Assembly (NCBI RefSeq): GCF_016902415.1
Contig: NZ_JACJLV010000007.1
Span: 1-64,000 of the forward strand
Reading direction: 5' to 3'
DNA from: Mordavella massiliensis
GTDB lineage: Bacteria; Bacillota; Clostridia; Lachnospirales; Lachnospiraceae
Length of the DNA stretch: 64,000 nt
This document shows, one piece after another, positions 61,988 through 64,000 of the stretch (positions within the stretch are counted from its first letter, which is position 1; every line of letters starts with the position of its first letter). The translations under genes were made by a program, and so were the position numbers. The notes under the pieces are model-generated. The model saw only the letters and a program-made list of their open reading frames with translations, was not told the DNA's origin and made no database searches.

Positions 61988-63025
61988 ATGCTGAATTTAA
62001 ACTATGAACCAAACATTATTAAGAGTACAGCAAATCTGACAAGGGAGGAATGGCTGAAGGACCGTCGGCTTGGAATCGGAGGCAGTGAGGCTTCGATTGT
62101 GATGGGAGTTTCCCCTTGGGCTACAAGAAGAGATCTCTACTACGATAAGATCGGATGGAAACCGATCCGGATCGATCCAGAGGAGGACAACTGGGTTGCG
62201 AAACAGGTCGGAAATCGTCTGGAAGAGCTGGTCGCAATGATTTTCTCCAGAAAGACTGGGTTTGAAGTATATGAGGATAAGAACATGTACAGCCATCCCC
62301 TGTATCCCTTTATGATTGCGGATCTTGATTTTGTGATTTCTTTCCCGGATGGAACAAAAGCTATTCTGGAATGTAAAACCTGTAATTATAACAGCCAGTT
62401 CAAGTGGAAAGATAATCAGGTGCCAATTAATTATGAGTGGCAGTGCCGACATTACATGGCAGTTAAAAATTATAAGGTAGCCTATATAGCCTGCCTGTAT
62501 GGAAACAATGACTCGGAGTTCTTTATCCGCAGGATTGACAGAGATCTTGATCTGGAAGAACAGCTCATTGAGAAAGAGAAATATTTCTGGATGGAGCAGG
62601 TGCAGGCGAGACGGGAACCTCCGTATGAGGAGCAGCCGGATCTGGTGCTGGAGAGTATCCGCCGATATGCCGGTACGCCGGATCAGACTCTTCCGCCAAT
62701 TAATCTTGAAGAAGAGGATAAGAACCAGATTGACCGCTATCTTCAGTTGGCGGAACGGAAATCACGGCTGGATGCAATGAGGAGAAAGATTGAACAGGAG
62801 CAGAAAGCCTTAAGTATTCCCTTTGTGGAGAAACTGGGGAAAAATTGTTCAGCAGTACTGTTATCTGGGAATGACAGGTACAGAATTACTTATAATCCTA
62901 CCAGCAGAAAAATTGTGAATAAGGAAAATATCACAAAGCTGGAGAACCTGTATCCGGACGCCTATGCTGACGTAGTGTCTGAATCTGTCAGCCGCACCTT
63001 CCGGGTGAAAAAGGAGGCTGCCTGA
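61988..63025 (+). CDS. YqaJ-type viral recombinase (exonuclease)
   Basis: A 345-residue PD-(D/E)XK exonuclease of the YqaJ family, the lambda-exo partner of annealing proteins. Motifs: GIGGSEASIVMG (Glu34), GNRLEELV (Glu79-80), metal Asp in MIADLDFVI (Asp112, Asp114) and ECKT (Glu128, Lys130). A C-terminal helical extension (about 230-345) follows the nuclease. ATG 61988 follows AAAGGAGG. The DUF4406 gene overlaps its last base. Confidence 0.92.
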   Translation: MLNLNYEPNIIKSTANLTREEWLKDRRLGIGGSEASIVMGVSPWATRRDLYYDKIGWKPIRIDPEEDNWVAKQVGNRLEELVAMIFSRKTGFEVYEDKNMYSHPLYPFMIADLDFVISFPDGTKAILECKTCNYNSQFKWKDNQVPINYEWQCRHYMAVKNYKVAYIACLYGNNDSEFFIRRIDRDLDLEEQLIEKEKYFWMEQVQARREPPYEEQPDLVLESIRRYAGTPDQTLPPINLEEEDKNQIDRYLQLAERKSRLDAMRRKIEQEQKALSIPFVEKLGKNCSAVLLSGNDRYRITYNPTSRKIVNKENITKLENLYPDAYADVVSESVSRTFRVKKEAA

Positions 63026-63435
63026 TGGATACAAAGGTAAAAGCATATATCTGTTCTCCGTTATCTGCGGAAACAGATCAGGAAATTCGGAAGAATATGG
63101 TGTATGCAAGACAGTGTGTGGCAGAGGTTGCAAAAGAATTCGGATACCGGGCTTATGCACCTCATGCATATTTACCGGAGCTGCTGGATGACCACGATCC
63201 GGAAGAAAGGGCGCTTGCCCTTTCTTTCGGGATATCGGTGCTGGAGCACTGCCACCTGCTTATTATCTGCGGCAGTCGGATCAGCAGCGGTATGGAGATT
63301 GAGATTAAAAAAGCATTTCAGGATCAGATGGCTGTATTCCGGTATTTTCCGGATAAAAAGGAGACGCTGATCCCGGTAAAGGATTGGAGGCAGTTGGATG
63401 AAATGCAGATTCCAGTCAAAGATATTTCAGAATGA
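63025..63435 (+). CDS. DUF4406 / nucleoside deoxyribosyltransferase-like protein
   Basis: A 136-residue Rossmann-like protein: AYICSPLSAETDQEIRKNMVYARQC, YAPHAYLPELLDDHDPEERA and a conserved SSGMEIEIKKAF. This is the pattern of DUF4406-type proteins related to nucleoside 2-deoxyribosyltransferases, common in phages and ICEs. The first base is the last of the yqaJ stop (TGATG overlap). Substrate unknown. Confidence 0.82.
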   Translation: MDTKVKAYICSPLSAETDQEIRKNMVYARQCVAEVAKEFGYRAYAPHAYLPELLDDHDPEERALALSFGISVLEHCHLLIICGSRISSGMEIEIKKAFQDQMAVFRYFPDKKETLIPVKDWRQLDEMQIPVKDISE

Positions 63436-64000
63436 AGCCAACGGATACACGATAGCAGCTTATTGGACTGCAGATCCTTCGATTCCGAACGAAGCAAGGA
63501 AAAAGCCGGCTGGTAACGGATTTATAATTACGGCAGTAGGGAATGATCTTCCGATGATCAAGAATCTCACATATGAGCTGACCGGATACTGGGTAAACAA
63601 TCCGAAGTACGGTACGCAGTTTGAAGTAGAAACACATATGGAGATTGTAAAGAGAACGAAGGAAGGAATTATCGGCTATCTGTCATCGGGGGCTATCCGG
63701 GGGATTGGAGAAAAGACAGCGCAGGCAATCTTTGACCGTTTTGGACTGGATGCCTTGGAGATTATGGAGCAGCATCCGGAGGAACTCTTAGCAATCCGCG
63801 GAATCAATGAGAAAAAGCTGGATGAGATCAAGAGCGCTTATAATGAAAATCAGTGCTTTCGGGAGTTAATGACATTTCTTGCACCTTACAAGATAACATC
63901 AAGTCAAGTGAAGAAAATTCTTCTTGAATTTGGCTCGATGGCGCCGGAGATTATTCGGCAGCGCCCTTATAAGCTCTGCGAGATCAAAGGCTTTGGCTTC
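63398..64000 (+). CDS. recD2: RecD2-like ATP-dependent helicase, N-terminal part (cut by window edge)
   Basis: The frame from ATG 63398, 7 nt after GGAGG, stays open to the right edge (201 codons) and overlaps the DUF4406 gene by 38 bp. The visible part matches the RecD2 N-terminus: an OB-like opening (MKCRFQSKIFQNEANGYTIAAY), YLSSGAIRGIGEKTAQAIFDRFG with helix-hairpin-helix units, and EELLAIRGINEKKLDEI. The helicase motifs would be beyond the edge. With YqaJ it forms a DNA end-processing module. Confidence 0.85.
   Translation, partial: MKCRFQSKIFQNEANGYTIAAYWTADPSIPNEARKKPAGNGFIITAVGNDLPMIKNLTYELTGYWVNNPKYGTQFEVETHMEIVKRTKEGIIGYLSSGAIRGIGEKTAQAIFDRFGLDALEIMEQHPEELLAIRGINEKKLDEIKSAYNENQCFRELMTFLAPYKITSSQVKKILLEFGSMAPEIIRQRPYKLCEIKGFGF

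Larger units (their letters stand above)
55082..64000. mobile_element. Integrated mobile element, left part (ICE or prophage)
   Basis: From the 3' end of tRNA-Cys onward the content changes: tyrosine integrase pointing to the tRNA, excisionase-like gene, AT-rich cargo, Xre repressor, then YqaJ nuclease, DUF4406 protein and a RecD2-like helicase. YqaJ favours a phage-like or skin-like origin, but no capsid, terminase or conjugation gene is in view, so the class is undecided. The right end is outside the window. The exact left attachment site, probably in the tRNA 3' half, cannot be fixed without the other end. Confidence 0.8.

Overview
The window looks like a chromosome segment from a spore-forming gut-type Firmicute of the Lachnospiraceae (Dorea / Clostridium scindens / Mediterraneibacter-like; the genus is my inference from gene content, not a database match). 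The reasons are the sporulation genes sipL and spoIIR, a nine-gene V-type ATPase operon in the order of Enterococcus hirae ntpFIKECGABD, a SAM-I riboswitch in front of metK, a Bacillus-type long SRP RNA, and many AGGAGG ribosome sites and sigma-A promoters with 17-bp spacers. All functional calls come from reading motifs and remembered families; no search was run.

Layout. 1-6 kb: tail of an unknown gene, tadA, SRP RNA (minus strand), a cobalamin-binding-type radical SAM protein, a 34-residue membrane peptide, a VanW protein, an AIR-synthase-like C-terminal domain and trmL. 6.1-15 kb: V-ATPase operon, with the sodium-site residues of NtpK conserved, closed by a terminator. 15-24.7 kb: a decayed Rpn-type nuclease gene, aroK-like kinase, murA, an MFS transporter, riboswitch-metK, a histidine kinase/response regulator pair and a convergent membrane-anchored protein. 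24.7-29.5 kb: a GntR/LacI-type regulator with a palindromic operator inside its own promoter, then aldo/keto reductase, xylulokinase and xylitol-type dehydrogenase, which together form an oxidoreductive xylose-to-xylulose-5-phosphate route. 29.5-36.9 kb (minus strand): membrane dipeptidase and DUF819 transporter, murF, ddl, pncB, plsC. 36.9-51 kb: PrcB-like lipoprotein, sipL, ispE, GntR regulator, spoIIR, cation efflux, acyl-ACP thioesterase, S1 protein, HPr-like protein, dnaE, pfkA, murI, DUF1934. 50.5-54.7 kb: AraC regulator, a second HPr-like protein, PucR-type regulator, YgjP-type peptidase, LUD protein.

At 54.77-55.08 kb one strong promoter reads through an unexplained structured segment, a truncated tRNA-Cys copy and an intact tRNA-Cys. 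From there to the right edge the DNA is an integrated mobile element (ICE or prophage, undecided): integrase and excisionase-like gene, AT-rich cargo (a 584-residue protein with a nuclease-like N-terminus and a convergent membrane protein), an Xre repressor, a promoter-hairpins-terminator unit that looks like a roughly 160-230 nt RNA, then a DNA-processing set (386-residue unknown, YqaJ nuclease, DUF4406 protein, RecD2-like helicase cut by the window edge).

The least explained items are the candidate RNA at 60.5-60.75 kb, the structured segment before tRNA-Cys, the cargo pair, and a family of long perfect hairpins built on GGGACGTAGACCTTT (29.46 and 53.38 kb, with a relative at 18.55 kb) sitting at gene ends.
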